This document shows positions 35,100 through 48,430 of a stretch of 64,000 bases of DNA, in pieces (position 1 is the stretch's first letter; each line of letters opens with the position of its first letter). The position numbers and the translations under genes were made by a program. This stretch comes from Apostichopus japonicus (lineage: Eukaryota; Echinodermata; Holothuroidea; Aspidochirotida; Stichopodidae): positions 27,262,554 to 27,326,553 of the forward strand of contig NC_092562.1 in NCBI RefSeq assembly GCF_037975245.1, written 5' to 3'. The notes under the pieces are model-generated. The model had not been told where the DNA came from. It ran no database searches and saw nothing but the letters and a program-made list of their open reading frames with translations.

Positions 35100-36811
35100 C
35101 GTTTTTCATGATTCGGGACTTCTTGATAGCTATGTTTCTCAGAATTTGTTTCTACTTCAGCTTACAGATTATATAGCAGGTTACTTGAAATTAAAAGAAG
35201 TAATAATAATTAAGAAAGAAACTGTTTTTTTAATCAAAATTCTATTTTTAATTTGTTTCTACATTACAATGTGTTCTTGTGCATTATTTTATACCAAAAA
35301 TAATTTTGAAGCAGTTGCAAGTCATGTCCAGAAAGAAGAAATACTTTTTTTTACATATCAATCACATCATAATACTAAAGGTATTCCAGGCTTGGTAAAA
35401 CCTGTGAGGTATGACCTGTTAGTAATAATGGCCACTTTGTATTGTGAAATATAAATTTCTTTCATTACGATTTACAAAGATGTAGACAAATTATGATTTT
35501 GACATAATTTACACTGTTACGATAACCTTGCACACATATCACACAGTGTAAATTTTAATTTTTTCAAAATTTAAGTGTAAAAAGAAATTTGGCATTTCTA
35601 ATAGTGTTGTGGAACCTTTATGGCTTTAGATTAAAGGTTGATAAAACATGATAATTAGGTTTATATTTTCTTTCATTCTTCTGCTTCTATATTACATTAA
35701 ACTGCTTATTGTATATTTTTTTTTATAGTTTGCTTTTGTTTCATATCTTCTAGCTTTTGCTTCAATTGATATATATTTTATTTCATCATATTGTATTGAG
35801 AAGTTACAGTAAAAAACATGAAGATATATTTTAGATTACCCTTTGCCCATAATGTTAAGATTTACAGATACTCTTACCTGATTTCAAAACATTTCAAGAA
35901 ATAATTTAGCCAATATCACATCACAAAACGGTCAGAGTTTTATTAAAAGCCTGTCATCCAGAGCAGTTCTGAACACAGGGACCCATGACACTTTCTAAAG
36001 ACATATTCAAAACCTTCCAACCTATGACATAAATTTTAGCATCAAGTTTTATTCCTACAGTTTAAAATGTTTCTTCATATTTTCTTCTTCCGTATACTAC
36101 TTTTTTGCTTTTATGCTTCATCTTTCTTATTTTTGTCTTCCAATTGCCATAATAAAATGTTATAAAATTATGATTGAAATAGAAAAGGACAACATTAGAA
36201 ATAACCCAAACTTGATGTTAGCTGAAATTTGTTAGAGAAATGAAAGAGAATGAAATCACTGTACCCTGGCATAGCAATTAAACTACATTTTCGATGAATT
36301 TCATGTAAAAGTCTGATTATATTTTTAATTTCACATGTCTCTAAGTGATATAATGCTAAGTACCTTTTATAGCAATAATAACTGTTACATACATCAGGTT
36401 TTTGGTCACACATACATAGGTTCCAGCATAAGCAAGGCAGACACATGTTCCATAAGCAATCACTATATCCAGTCACATATTATTGCAAGTTTAGATCAGG
36501 TATCTACCATACTATAAGCAATCAATATCTCCAGGCAAATATGATTGCAAGTTTGGGTTAAGTATCAACCATACCATAAACCATCATTTTATTTCTGTCA
36601 CATATGATTTAAAAGCAAAGAAATGCTTTAAACTTTAAAAACTTGCAAACAGTATTGGTATGTACTGTCAAATGTCATGCTTCCTGAATGGACTTGATGG
36701 TTATGTTCATTAAAAATATTTACAATTTCCCAGTTTGTAATATATATACAACTTCTTTTCTGAGTATGGATAAGCAGGTAATTGTAGTATATTGTTTCCA
36801 GAAAGACTATA

Positions 36812-36859
<48 letters not shown>

Positions 36860-38446
36860 TATATACATATATATACATATATATATATATATAATTATAT
36901 ATATATATATATACATATATATTATGAGACAAAAGCAGAGAAGTAAGATATGACTCACAATTGACATATAAGGAGTATAAGTAATGATCAAGAATTGATT
37001 TTTTTGCGTGATTTAAACATATAAGCAGAACTGAGAACCTGTTTTACTTACATAAGTGCCTTTTTAACAACGTATACAGTAGATATATTAATGACATTGC
37101 AAGACTCACAAGAGACGGGGGAGGGTCTTAGACCATGGTCAACAAGTGACAATAATAGCCCAGCGTAATTTAGGGCATAAATCAATTCTTGAAAATATTG
37201 TAGGACTCCCCATTTCCTAACATTTCATTCGTCATAGACATTTTCTTAAATACCCAAAGTGAGTTTTAATTGACTCAAATGTCAAATATGTAACTGAACG
37301 TGTACCAAAAGAAATCAATTGGATCTTTTGTATTAATTCTCACATCGCCGGCCTCAACAAAGACTTGGGACCCCTAAACAACTCCCAGTTCCACAAAAAT
37401 ATATTATCCGTTCTTTCTTCAGTCCTTAATCTGCTTCCTGTATAGGCTAGATTTATTTGGTATTAATTCCATCAGTGCCCCTCATACTTATCTAGCATCA
37501 TACTTTCATTATGTTACATTTGGTACTTTTCATTTCACTGCCAATTATTGCGGAAAAAGGTCCAAGGGGAACCAAATATTACAAAAAAAGATATTTTAAA
37601 GCAGTACTACTTATTTGTCAATTGTGAGTCATATCTTATTTATATGCTTATGTCTAATAATATTTTCTTTTGGAGTAAACAAGTTTTTTCTTTTTATGAA
37701 TTAAAAATAAAATATATAATAAGAATTAGCATATATGGCAAAATACATATATTTATATATAATAATCTAGAAGTAAACAATCTATTTCAGGAGAAAAATG
37801 CTTTCATTTACATTTCAGGATCAAATATGTTTGTTTAAAAATTCATTTTGAAATAAAAATGCAACTCAAAAAGGTGCTTTACTTTATCAAGGTTTTAATC
37901 TATTCTTGGACAGTTGTTGAAACAGAAGCCAAGCTCTTTTTTATAAAGAACAACATGAAAGAACTGTTTTTAACTGAATTAACAGCTAGTGTTAGTACCA
38001 GAGTAAGAAACATGATTTATTCATGCACTAACTGATATTCGAATACCATATGGAATGCTGACAAACATCAAACACTAGGTACTACCACACTGTAAAAGTC
38101 ATAAAACACCATATTACATTGCAAATCCATTGAGACATTACACTATAACACTCATTAATTTCAAAAGTTGAAGCTACTTGTTTCCAATATATTTTCATGT
38201 AATCAAAAGTTACTATTCTTTAAATGTATTTATCGTGAGTATAAATTTACAATAACTAGTAGAAAGTTTAGCCTTTAGTATTTAATGTTACAATTCCATT
38301 CTGGGTATCAGAAAAGCAAGCTTAAACCAAGAGCCTTTCCCGATGCTCTTTGATTGATAGTTAACCTAACTGGTTACTATATAGACCAATGTATTCCCAG
38401 CTTTGCATGTATCTTTTACTACTTGGTAAAGGTATGTCAGCTCTGC
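35100..38446. other. Convergent intergenic region between the two phosphatase genes
   Basis: About 3.4 kb of AT-rich sequence containing the 3' UTRs of both tail-to-tail genes. On the minus strand an AATAAA at 38021-38016 is a candidate signal for the paralogue. A TA-rich tract lies at 36814-36930. No other gene seen. Confidence 0.6.
36814..36930. repeat. TA-rich microsatellite with TACATA interruptions
   Basis: (TA)n with several C substitutions, about 117 bp, in the intergenic region. Confidence 0.95.
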
Positions 38447-38515
38447 TTAGATGTTGCCATATGTTGACTCTGGTGAATCCACCTTCAATAGGAGATGACA
38501 GAGATCGTAATCATC
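38447..38515 (-). CDS. Paralogue last exon: C-terminal tail ending STYGNI
   Basis: After acceptor TCTCAG it encodes DDYDLCHLLLKVDSPESTYG then NI and TAA, collinear with the last exon of the + strand gene. It keeps the YxN near the C-terminus. Confidence 0.88.
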   Translation of the reverse strand, partial: DDYDLCHLLLKVDSPESTYGNI

Positions 38516-38827
38516 CTGAGAATAATAAATGAAAACATAACCTCTGAGAGAGAATCACCAAAGTTACTGCACACATGTATCATACAACCTATGAAAAACA
38601 CACCTACCCACAACGGTCATACGATCAATATTTTCAACATCAAAGCCATTTAAGTGGTTCTGGTTACTTAAAAAATCACATTCTGTCGTTTTCATCGATT
38701 GAATACTGACTTATACTTCCCGTGACGAATCCCAACGAAAGAATGGTAAATTATCAATTTTAGCTCTCACTGTCTCATGTTATACCTCAGAAGGGCATGC
38801 AAGAGATATTAAGCAAGATTGCAAAAG

Positions 38828-41800
38828 AGCATATGCAAACAAAGTGTTATGCCTACTACGACCAAGTTGGTAAAGTCATTAAACGGGTGGGTGGTGTGGC
38901 TACCATCCATCCAGGCCGACTCCTTCCTCTTTAGGATCCACTTCCGTTACATGGCTAGTGTCAGCGAGAAGCTACTCGGCGAACAAGGTGTGGGTTGGTT
39001 CATATAACCAAGGCATAAGTAAAAAGGACAGGAGACCTTAGTAATAATATACGATCTTTTTATGGAATTTATATACAGCTTAACTCACTGAGTTTGAGAA
39101 TCATCTCTCTTGTATGTATGTATGTATTTTTTTTTTATTTGAGTAGGTTGCTCTCCATGCACTCCTGTCTTCAGACCGGCACCAATATTAGGGATAACGT
39201 TCACTTTGGTGTGTGTGTGAGTGCATGTGAAGAGATAACTATGGCTTCTCACTTTCCAAAGAGATGTTCCATAGTGGGGCTGGGTGGGTTAGCATATATG
39301 AGGTAAGTGCGTGGTTACCAAAATCACAAACCAGGTAAGTAGTTTCAGGGAACTTATAACACACAATTACCTCATATAAATATGCATTCATAGTAGCAAT
39401 GTTGGGGAGGTCCTTCCCGAAACACTACTGCTCTACCAAAGGAGCCCTCTGCTGAAACTGTTTGGCAAGTAACATGACACAAAGGATGAGGGAGTTTTCC
39501 ATGACGCAGCCTTTATGACTTCTTCCATTGAGATGTAAGACCTGGCGTTGGCCCCAACGTCAGAAGCTGTTGCCAGTTTTTTGTCTGTTGAGTAGGGCTT
39601 AATTAAATTGACAATCCAACTCAACAGAGTCAGTTTGAGGTTGTGGTAAAGGAATATCTTGGTAGGATGAATGGCCTCTGTGGCGTACTGACTGGTTTAA
39701 TTTTCTATAGGTACCACTTTAGTGCCCTGACTGGACAACAAAGTTTGCCTTCTGTCATTGACGAAATAGAGGCTAGTGTTGGGAGGAAGATTTCCTCTGG
39801 GGTAAATGAGGATGACTGGTTTGCCAGGAACTCTGACTCAGGTGGTAGGTGTTATCCACTCGGTTCAAACCCAACAAATCCCGGTTTGGTCGCCAAGACA
39901 TATAGACAGCTTCTTTGCTTTGCTGACCCCGATGTAACAATGAAAGATGTCTAAAATGTGACAAATTCCCATGGTGTAAAGAACTGGTTCAATATATGGT
40001 TTGCAAGTTTTTGAAGTATGTGGTTAATGGACCATGAAGGAGTCAGTTTCTTGGATGGTGGACGACAACTGAATATGCCCTTCAAGACGGGCCAATATTT
40101 TGTTAATGGCCACAGTTGTAGTGTCTCAGTCCTTGTGAGCTGCCGCTATGGCCAATCTCTGCATTTCTTTATTGTGCTAATTTGTTTTCCTTCATGAAAG
40201 AGTTGTGTGAAGAAGCCAGCAAATTCTATTGTAGAAGCTTCCATGTGATGGTGAGAGTTAGCGGCAATAGCCCAGCGTAATAGTTAGTTAGTGGCTGCCC
40301 ACGAGAAGTACTACTTCAATCTCGAGTGGTATATGCTAGTTGTAGTGACCCAGCGGGCATCTGCTGCTAAAGCAGTAATTTCCGGTGGAATTTTATCTGC
40401 TTCCATGTATCTCTGGAAATTTCCCACACTGAGATGTAGACTGTGAAAGCCTCTGTAGTGAAGTCGGCATCTCACCTGGACTTGTAGGGGTCCTTCTCGG
40501 GATGTTTGAATGAAAGATCTATGAGTAGACTCTACAGTAGTGGGAAGCAAGTGTGCTTGTGCAACATGGAGCTATCAGTATCATGTCCCTGTATTTTCGT
40601 GTAGCCTCACTGGGACCTTGTGTAGAAAGCACCACGGAAGGAACGCGCGAGTCAACAGTTCTGTCCAAGGAAATGAGAGTGTATGTGTTGCCCATGGTTC
40701 TAGATGAAGTGTTTAGAGCAGAACAACAGGAGCTTCTCGTTGTCTGAGGTTGCGAATAGATCCAGAGATGGTCACCTGAATTGCCTCTGAATTGCCTGCT
40801 TGATGACAAGTGTGGATGTCTATGTTGTGTTTGTCACACAGTAGAAGGAGGATCCATGTTCTCTGACCTAATAAGAGAGACTTCTCTCCACCTTGGTATT
40901 TGATATAAGCCACTGTCGCTGTGGTATCTGATCAAAGAGACTGTGTGGTTCTATGTAACAGTCTGCCCGAGGCAACGTGTCGCTTGGTCAACCAGGTGAG
41001 GAACCTTTTACCGGATCCTTTGGATTGTACCACTGAAGGTATATCTGTAGTGACTGCATCTGAGGGTTTGCACCTTGATAGGATTCCTTTGTGGTCCGCC
41101 ATCAGGCCAATCAGTTTGAGCCATGATCTCGCCTTTGAATGTTGTTCGGATCGAAAGTCCTTCGTAAGAAGTCACAGGGCGTCTACCTTTCTTCTGTTGG
41201 GAGGACCCAGTCCCTTTTTAGATCTAATAATGCTCCTAGCTACGTGAGGCCTTTGGGTTGGTGTTAGAGATGACTTACTTTCATTTATTAACCAGCCTAT
41301 GACCATTGAGGAAAAAGAAGTCAAGTCTGTGTCTCTCTATGAGTCAGTCCTCTTCCGATCTTGAGACGAATTTTATTGTCTTATTGTTTTACGTGAGTCA
41401 ATTTCCATGTGCTGTATTTTAATGTTATATCCATCTTATTCTGTACAACGAGCATTTAATTACCCGTGGCGGGTTTAATAAAGTGAATCTTATCTTATAT
41501 TATCTCTTACGATAAACAAGTAGTCGGGGTCAATCCTGGGGAGGGATCTCAAAACTGAGTTGCTAAGGACAATCCCAGACAGGGACCTGTAACTCCGAAG
41601 GGGCCTTAAAGACATGTAAGGGTCTTCGCGGGGACATGAATAAACCTTGGGGAATTGAAAATAAATAGCAACACTAACGTATAGTGTTGGTGATAACTCA
41701 GAATTCTAAAACCAGATTTTGTTCTTCTATTTTCTAATTATGTACGAAGTCTGACCTAGAAATCGGTATATTTTCCTCCCAAAGCTTTAAGAAAACATCA

Positions 41801-42303
41801 ATCATGCATCTAATCCTTATAGTAACACTTGAATCTGATCCATTAAACATCAAGGAGGGTTAACGAATCGACCATCAGTGTACGATGAATCAATGTGAAT
41901 TGAATCAAATGCAAACAAGCCAATATATAGTATGGGAAATAGCGCTAGTAATTTAACATATCCTAACATGCAATATGTATGGAGATAAAATATAAGGGCC
42001 CGAAATGACGTAAACAATGTTGGCTATAAAAGTCATTAAAAAAACACTTATGCAAGAATGGTACTTAGCTAAAACTGCACAAAAACGATGTAGGATTATG
42101 TTAGCCACATAGAAGGTAAGAATAAAAATTCCCCCGTGTCAAAGACTTATGTTATCAATACAATCAAAATTGGACAAATTTTCACGACTTTCCATACAAA
42201 TGGCCAAGAGAGGATGGAGGAGTTACGGCCTGGATGGCTGGTAGCCACACCCACTGGTTAACGACTTGACCAATATTAGCATAAGAGGATAACGCATATG
42301 CAG
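38828..42303 (-). mobile_element. Decayed DIRS-like tyrosine-recombinase retrotransposon
   Basis: Lies in the last intron of the phosphatase paralogue. Minus-strand fragments run RT, RNase H, recombinase: near 41240-41050 LGALLDLKRDWVLPTEER and then WLKLIGLMADHKG; at 40913-40715 AYIKYQGGEKSLLLGQ with a downstream HQAGNSEA, like the RNase H YINKQGG.RS...H.PG.. pattern; near 40400 a recombinase N-terminus (TTTSIYHSRLK); near 39750 LCCPVRALKWYL. Stops and frameshifts break every part. The ends (38828-38934 and 42212-42303) are imperfect inverted repeats sharing GTGGCTACC.NCCATCCAGG-type sequence, as in DIRS elements. Confidence 0.7.
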
Positions 42304-42475
42304 ATGAGGTAAGTAAGTCCATGTTAAATTTTAAAGTACAGATATTTAGTTCAGAAATTCTATTAAAACCACTTTACTGTGTCATATAACAATTTCATGT
42401 CCTTAAGACTCTGCCCTCATTGACTATGATATATGAAGAGCCTATATACAGATACAACAGCACTGTATAAAATAC

Positions 42476-42611
42476 CTGTGTAGGAATAAAATGTTGGTTA
42501 CTTCCTCTCAGTTGCCTGACTGTACTGAACACATCTACTCTATTCTCTAGTTTCAATCGTTCCATCTCTGATTTGGTTACAAGGAATATGCCAGTTCTTC
42601 CAACACCATCA
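42476..42611 (-). CDS. Paralogue exon: D2 P-loop HCIDGVGRTG
   Basis: The split codon AT|T gives Ile after the D2 Cys, followed by DGVGRTGIFLVTKSEMERL and the final helices. It is 136 bp, as in the + strand gene. The open frame is intact. Confidence 0.9.
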
Positions 42612-43787
42612 CTACAGAAAAGAGAAAAAAATACAAATTTACTTCTTTACATGAGTTTTATGATATTAAATTGCGATTTATTTTGGCAACTAATTTAAGT
42701 GTACTTATCATATGTAATAGATTAGCGAGTGCTTAATGATCTCCCCCTGCCTATAGCAAATGCCGCCTGGGTTCCCTGTTTTTGGCCGACAACATGAGAG
42801 TTTGATTATCTACTTGAGTGCCAGAGTTGGTAATGCTATCAATGGTGAATGCTCCTCTGCAATAATTCATGATTAAACACACAGTGTAATATTTCAGTGG
42901 TTAAGCCAAATTTGCCTTTACACTGGAATGTGGGACCCGTTCACAATTGAGAATGCACCCATACTTTAAGTCTGCAAGGGCGATTACTTCCTTAGTGTGA
43001 ACGTTCGCGTACCCGCACTTCAAGTCCTTATGCATTCTTAAGAATAATCCTCCTTTCATGGTTTCTTCAATCCCTTTTTATTTCTAAATAAGTTAATGTG
43101 AATGGTCGCAAACTTATAGGGACCCGAGGTTTTAGTTATAATATCCGCTATATCCAGTTGCTTTTTGGCGGGTATTTTTGAACGTGCAGTAGACATACGA
43201 TTTTTGAAGAGGCCATAATCGGTAGCTTTATGTTTATTTCGATGATTTTGGAATCAGTTGCTACAACGGTTACTAAAAGGATAACACCATTACGTATTGC
43301 TTAGCCTAAAATGGGGTTACTTTAGCGTACCGAAGACCTTACAATTGGTCTTTATGCCTTCGATGTTGAATTAGCCTCAAATACGATTATCAGCAGTAAA
43401 AACCTGGGTTAACGTCTACTGGTATGTAGTGGTACAGATTAGTTTGAAATTTGAATATATACAGTATACTGTTTATGTGCAATGATTGAACGTTATGGCG
43501 AAGTTGTGTAAGGAGTAGTACGTACCACATTAGTACAACATATTTGGCAACGGCAAACCACAGAGAAATGTAAACAGCTGGTATGAATTTTTCAGGTCTG
43601 CACAGTAAATTAATCTCGCAAGCGGACTTCATACGAAACTCACCCATTCTTAATTGTGAACACGTCATTTTCCTAATTGATAATCCTTCTCGCGTACTTA
43701 ATATCAACAATAGCCCTAAGTCTTGCTTTTTTTCATGTGAACAAGGCTGTAGGGCTGGCTATTAAAGCACTTGTGTTTATAATCATT

Positions 43788-43807
43788 GGCGGGGGGGGGG
43801 GGGGGGT
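43788..43807. repeat. Poly-G run
   Basis: About 17 consecutive G in the intron 42611-47070. Nothing else is recognisable between 42612 and 45430. Confidence 0.9.
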
Positions 43808-45443
43808 CAGTTGATGCTATCAAGTAACAAATTATTAATGCTCAAGTGACTTTAAGGAGGACGTTTTTTCTAAGTCAGACTTGACCATCATGTTGCAATT
43901 GAAACAAAATTCAAAAGTAGTAGAAGACCAAAGAGAAACAATACTAATAGACGGCTAGATATATGTAGGAGTGGAAATTTGAGTACCGTAAAATGCCTTG
44001 AACAATTTTGCTATAAAACAAGCAAAATATCAAACTTCTTTTCTCAACTGCAAATTTTGTGTAACAAATTATTTATACCATTCATATTCCTACCAATGAT
44101 TTCATCAGTACTGAAATCAGCAAGTGATGTGTAGAGAACAGCAAATATGCAAGAGATTTCCTTCAGGCTCACGAAAATGAATTCCGCCCACAATCTTTCA
44201 CCTATAGCATGTGCAAGCACTTAAGACAGCCTAACGGTTGAGCACCCTATATTTACTACAGTGTTTCTCCATGGCTCTCGTAAGGAAGTCAATTTGAAAC
44301 CCAATATTGGGTTAGCACTCAAGTTAATTTATTAGGATGAAATTCAACACGAGACAATCAGATTGACAGAGATTTAATTTAAGAGGTTTCTTTCTGCAGT
44401 TTCCTGTATTTCATATTTCAAAATCATCATTGACCTAGTCCTGTTGATTCTATAACAGCTGTGCTGTAGTAATATAGATTCTGCCAAATATAATAAAACC
44501 CTGTGGAACAAGGAAACTGCCAACATTGGCTATGCTGTGCATCCTAGTATTATATGGAGAACAAGGAAGTATAGACCTAGAAGCGTATAAACTTGATACA
44601 CCCAAAACAAGTTTGGAAATGACAAATCCACATGCATACAGGAAATGAGGAAGGTAACTGTATCAGTTCTCCATGGAAGCTCATCCCGTAAAACAAACAT
44701 ACCTTACTATATCATATATCTTTGGCATTCAACATGGTCACCACGAGGTAGTAAATTCTGCACACATGTTGCCATATTGTTATCGGGTAGGCTTATCCGA
44801 TAGGTAAAATCATTGCAGGTTGGGAGCAAACTTTGCGATAACTGTTTGGTATTTGTAATATAAATAGCAAAGTTATTAATCATGGCAAGTAGTACATAAT
44901 ACTTCTAAATAAAGGCTGTCCACAATAAAAGTTCTGGCACTTGCTGAAGCCAAATGCTGCCACACATGAAAACTTTGCCTGCTACATGCCATTTATAAAA
45001 TAGTATGACAAAACGTTGTCATTTCGTGCCACATGTCTATTCAAGAAATGTGTGAGGATGCCTCTTCCAATCACAATTCAAAGTCATAGTGTCAATAAGG
45101 GATTGTAAAGAACAAGATCTCTTAACAAAGTACTTCCTCAGTGTTTTTCACAAGGAAGCCTTATGAGCACAACTACAATCATAAAAATATGATTCTACAA
45201 TAAATTTCTAGACATTATAATTACTTCTTTCCGCTGGCAGACATGATATTTGACCATTCCTTGCAATCCATTATTTTTTCCAATGTTGGATTGTAGTTTT
45301 GCCTAGCATTGACTAATTCCTAGCAACACAATATGATCAACTGTATTAAGATGATCTCTGTTGCTAGGCAGCAGGGTTCAGTGTTACCTTTCAAGATCAC
45401 TGTCAAAGCAAAACATATGATATGTCGAAAGTCTGTGTATTTT

Positions 45444-46695
45444 TGAATGAAATTATAAATCAAATACTGTACTGGCCTTTAGTACTTGCAAATTTTCGTC
45501 CAATATCATTGAACTTCCTCTGGCAACTGCAGAGGTGTAGATCCGATATTGATGGATTGTTCACATGAGTCGACGGGAAATAACAGCTATTGATTCCATG
45601 CATGAGAAAGTTGAAAACGCAACCCCCCTCTTTTATTGGGGGAGGTTTCTCCACGCGTTCCCAAATGGCTTCCCTAACTCCTCGTTCAAACCACCTCTCT
45701 TCACGATCTAGAATGACAACGTCTTTGGGATCAATTTGGTGCCCAGTTGTTTGGGCGTGTGTGTACACCGCTGAATCCGGTTGATTATCGCTTGAACTTG
45801 GGCGGCGATGCTGGTCAACACGGGCTTTTATAGACTGTTTCGTTTCACCAACATATGATTCAGGACAGTCTTGTTGTGCACACTTAATCCCATAAACTAG
45901 ATTAGATTGTTCGTCTCTGGGGGTCTTGTCCTTAACGTGGACAAGTTTGCTGCGTAGTTTGTTGGTCGGCTTGAATGCGGTGTTTATGCCAAAGAGCTTG
46001 TACACGTTCTTTACTCTCTCAGAGACAACCAAACAATAGGGCATGGTTATCAACGTTTTGGTTGTTGATTCAGAATCAGGGTGGGCGTTGTTAGAGCACT
46101 GGTTTGTATCTGGCTTTTGCTTTTTAGCCTATTCAAATGCCCAGTTTGGATAACCGCACCTCTTTAGCGTTCCTTCAATGTGATCTTTCTCCGATGGAAT
46201 GTCACTTTGATCACTGATGATTGTATCGGCACGGTAGTGGAGGGTGCGGATGACGCCAAGTTTATGGATGAGCGGGTGGTGCGACCCAAATTGCAGGTAG
46301 TGATCTGTGTGGGTCGGCTTGCGATACACCACCGTGTTAAGTTTGCGTTTAGGATTTATCTGAACAAGGCAATCCAGGAAAGCGAGGTTGTTGTTATGAC
46401 ACTCTTCTTGCGTGAATTTGATGTTGGTGTTAATACTGTTGATGTGCGTGAAAAAGTTATCTTGTTCGTCCTTACTGGTGATAACAAAGGTGTCATCGAC
46501 GAAACGAAGCCACAACTTCGGGGGTACACGTGGATAAGTGTTTAGAGCATGCTGTTCAAACCATTCCATAACAAGATTGGCAATAATTGAAGAAATGGGA
46601 TTCCACATGGAACAGCCATATAATTGTCTGTAAAACAGCTCATTGTTGGAAAAATAAGTGGTTTCCAGACAGTATTTGATTTATAATTTCATTCA
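45444..46695 (-). mobile_element. Penelope-like element fragment with inverted terminal copies
   Basis: The minus strand encodes a 5'-truncated polyprotein in one frame with a single TAG near 46128. The RT end has YGCSMWNPISSIIANLVMEW and the catalytic LRFVDDTFVI. A GIY-YIG nuclease follows (NLVYGIKC, then SYVGETKQSIKARVDQHRR, later WERVEKPP). RT plus GIY-YIG defines Penelope-like elements. The fragment is flanked by exact 27 bp inverted repeats, 45444-45470 and 46669-46695. TCTGTGTATTTTT at 45432-45444 recurs at 46734-46746 and may be a target-site duplication. It sits in an intron of the phosphatase paralogue. Confidence 0.9.
45460..46680 (-). pseudogene. Penelope-like RT/GIY-YIG polyprotein remnant
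   Basis: Open from about 46680 to a stop at 45460 apart from one TAG. It lacks the N-terminal RT fingers. The RT palm is D-D-containing (FVDD) and the endonuclease retains Gly-Ile, Tyr-Val-Gly, the Arg-rich helix and the downstream Glu. It is dead as an autonomous element because of truncation. Confidence 0.88.
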
Positions 46696-47069
46696 CTATA
46701 CTACAACTGGATGAATCATAACATACATCAACATCTGTGTATTTTTGTTATAATCCTCTAATGATGTAGAAAGAATATATTACTTTACCTAGGCTGCCAT
46801 GTTTGGCTTCTAAACTGTTTCAATCCATCATTCATGACAATAGTTGAAAGCAATATTTCCCCAAATTTTAGGATTGTGGAAGTTTTATTAAAAAACATGC
46901 GAAAGGCAGCCTTAAGCAATTGATCCCTAAACTAGCATGGGCATATGAAATTCCAAATCTGTAAAACTTTACTCAGAGCAATGTTATGCGTTGTAAATTT
47001 CCAGTCTTTTTACATATCTAGAATACTATGTGTCACTATATAATCCCTCTAATATTATGTAATACTAAC

Positions 47070-47206
47070 ATGCAGTGACCAACTGGAAGTCCTTTTGCTG
47101 CAATGCCATCTAGTAATGTATCCATTTCATGAATGAGTCTTGTGATATCAAAAAGGTTCTCCTAATCCCAAGACTTCAAGTGCATGCGATGGACTTTCAT
47201 GACTCT
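47070..47206 (-). CDS. Paralogue exon: D2 WPD-equivalent loop with in-frame TAG
   Basis: Acceptor TTTCAG, donor GTTAGT. Reads MHLKSWD, then TAG (47164-47162), then ENLFDITRLIHEMDTLL and ending VGHC in phase 2. It aligns with [14 protein letters not shown]...VVHC of the + gene, with a 6 bp insertion. The stop falls exactly in the former WPD loop. GGATTAG just before GAG could act as an in-frame cryptic acceptor, but it lacks a pyrimidine tract. Confidence 0.75.
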
Positions 47207-47904
47207 CTGAAACAGAAAAAAACATGGGAACCACAACTGAGTGAAGAAGTTTTCCAAATGCATAACTGATTCTCATAGTTTCCTAGAATTAATCAGAGAA
47301 ATGTTCTTCACGGAAGGAGGGCAACAGAGGGGTTGTGGGTGTGGGTGTTATTACATAGGTTCTATGGATTGGTTTTGCTAGCTATTTAGTTCATTAACCG
47401 TACATCAGAGGTGAAACTCTCCTGTTTCATTTTCTTCAAACTCTCCTAAAAATTAAATTACCTGAAACAAGATGTGGGTTTCAGTTTCTGACAACCTAAA
47501 TAAACACTGAATACACTTGATTATATAAATGGTACCCTCACTATCCTGGCTGCATAGCAGCAACCTGTTATTAGTTATAAGGGATGCAAACTTGTCTGCA
47601 GACGATTGACTTATTAACCAGTATATATTTCCCAAAACTAACTTTTCTCAGTCGAAGACTGTTTATGACTCAGACGTTGAGGGTTTAAGTGAAAGACACA
47701 TCTTATCCATTCAAGTAGACTTTCTTATTCAATATTTACGATATATTATGCTTTTCGTAACTTATTTCAGAAAGCAGTTTCATAGCATTGTTCTTCACCT
47801 TAAATGGGGAATATGGATTTATCAAAGATCTAACAGATAACTTTACAATTTGGATGATTTAAGTGAACAACTATGCGCCACATGGAATGAATACGTTCAG
47901 TTAC

Positions 47905-48033
47905 CTTTTCATAAATGTGAGATATCTTGAACATTCTATGAACATAGAACCCTTTATTCTCTTGAAATGTCAGCTCCAAAGTCATGTGACCAACTTCAAA
48001 TGGACACGAGTCCGTCCAATACTTGCAGCAACT
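47905..48033 (-). CDS. Paralogue exon: D2, CCKYW to SHIYEK
   Basis: Encodes SCCKYWTDSCPFEVGHMTLE through FKISHIYEK, collinear and equal in length (129 bp) to exon 31376-31504 of the + gene. WPD there is WTD here. Confidence 0.88.
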
Positions 48034-48189
48034 CTGTAAATGGAAACATCAAAGTAATATACCATATGATGAATTAAAAACATAAAATAATTCACCACAT
48101 TATGCTACAATTATTCGATTTAAACTTATTCGATTAGGTCAGCATAGATGTGCTTAATTACTGAGGAAAAAAAGCAAACACATGTACAG

Positions 48190-48430
48190 CTAGAACAGGA
48201 TATGAAACCAGTGACCTCATCACATCAAAAGGTAACTACAGTTTTATCAATAGTTCTAAGCATTAAGGTAACTATATAGAGATTTATCAATAGTTCTAAG
48301 CATTAAGGTAACTACAGTTATTTGTTAATATTTCAATGTAGGTAACTACAATGAGTTGTAAAGATTTCTATGCCTTAAGGTAACCATAGCGGTTTGTCAA
48401 TATTTCTGAACCTTATAGTAACTATTTATG
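48190..48430. repeat. Short minisatellite, ~45-55 bp unit, four to five copies
   Basis: GGTAACTACAG, TTTRTCAATA and TTCTAAGCATTAA recur in order with decreasing similarity, in an intron of the paralogue. Confidence 0.75.

Noticed and set aside
45317-45370. CCTAGCAAC and GTTGCTAGGC as RFX X-box sites
   Set aside because: The half-sites are too far apart and incomplete to support a regulatory call.
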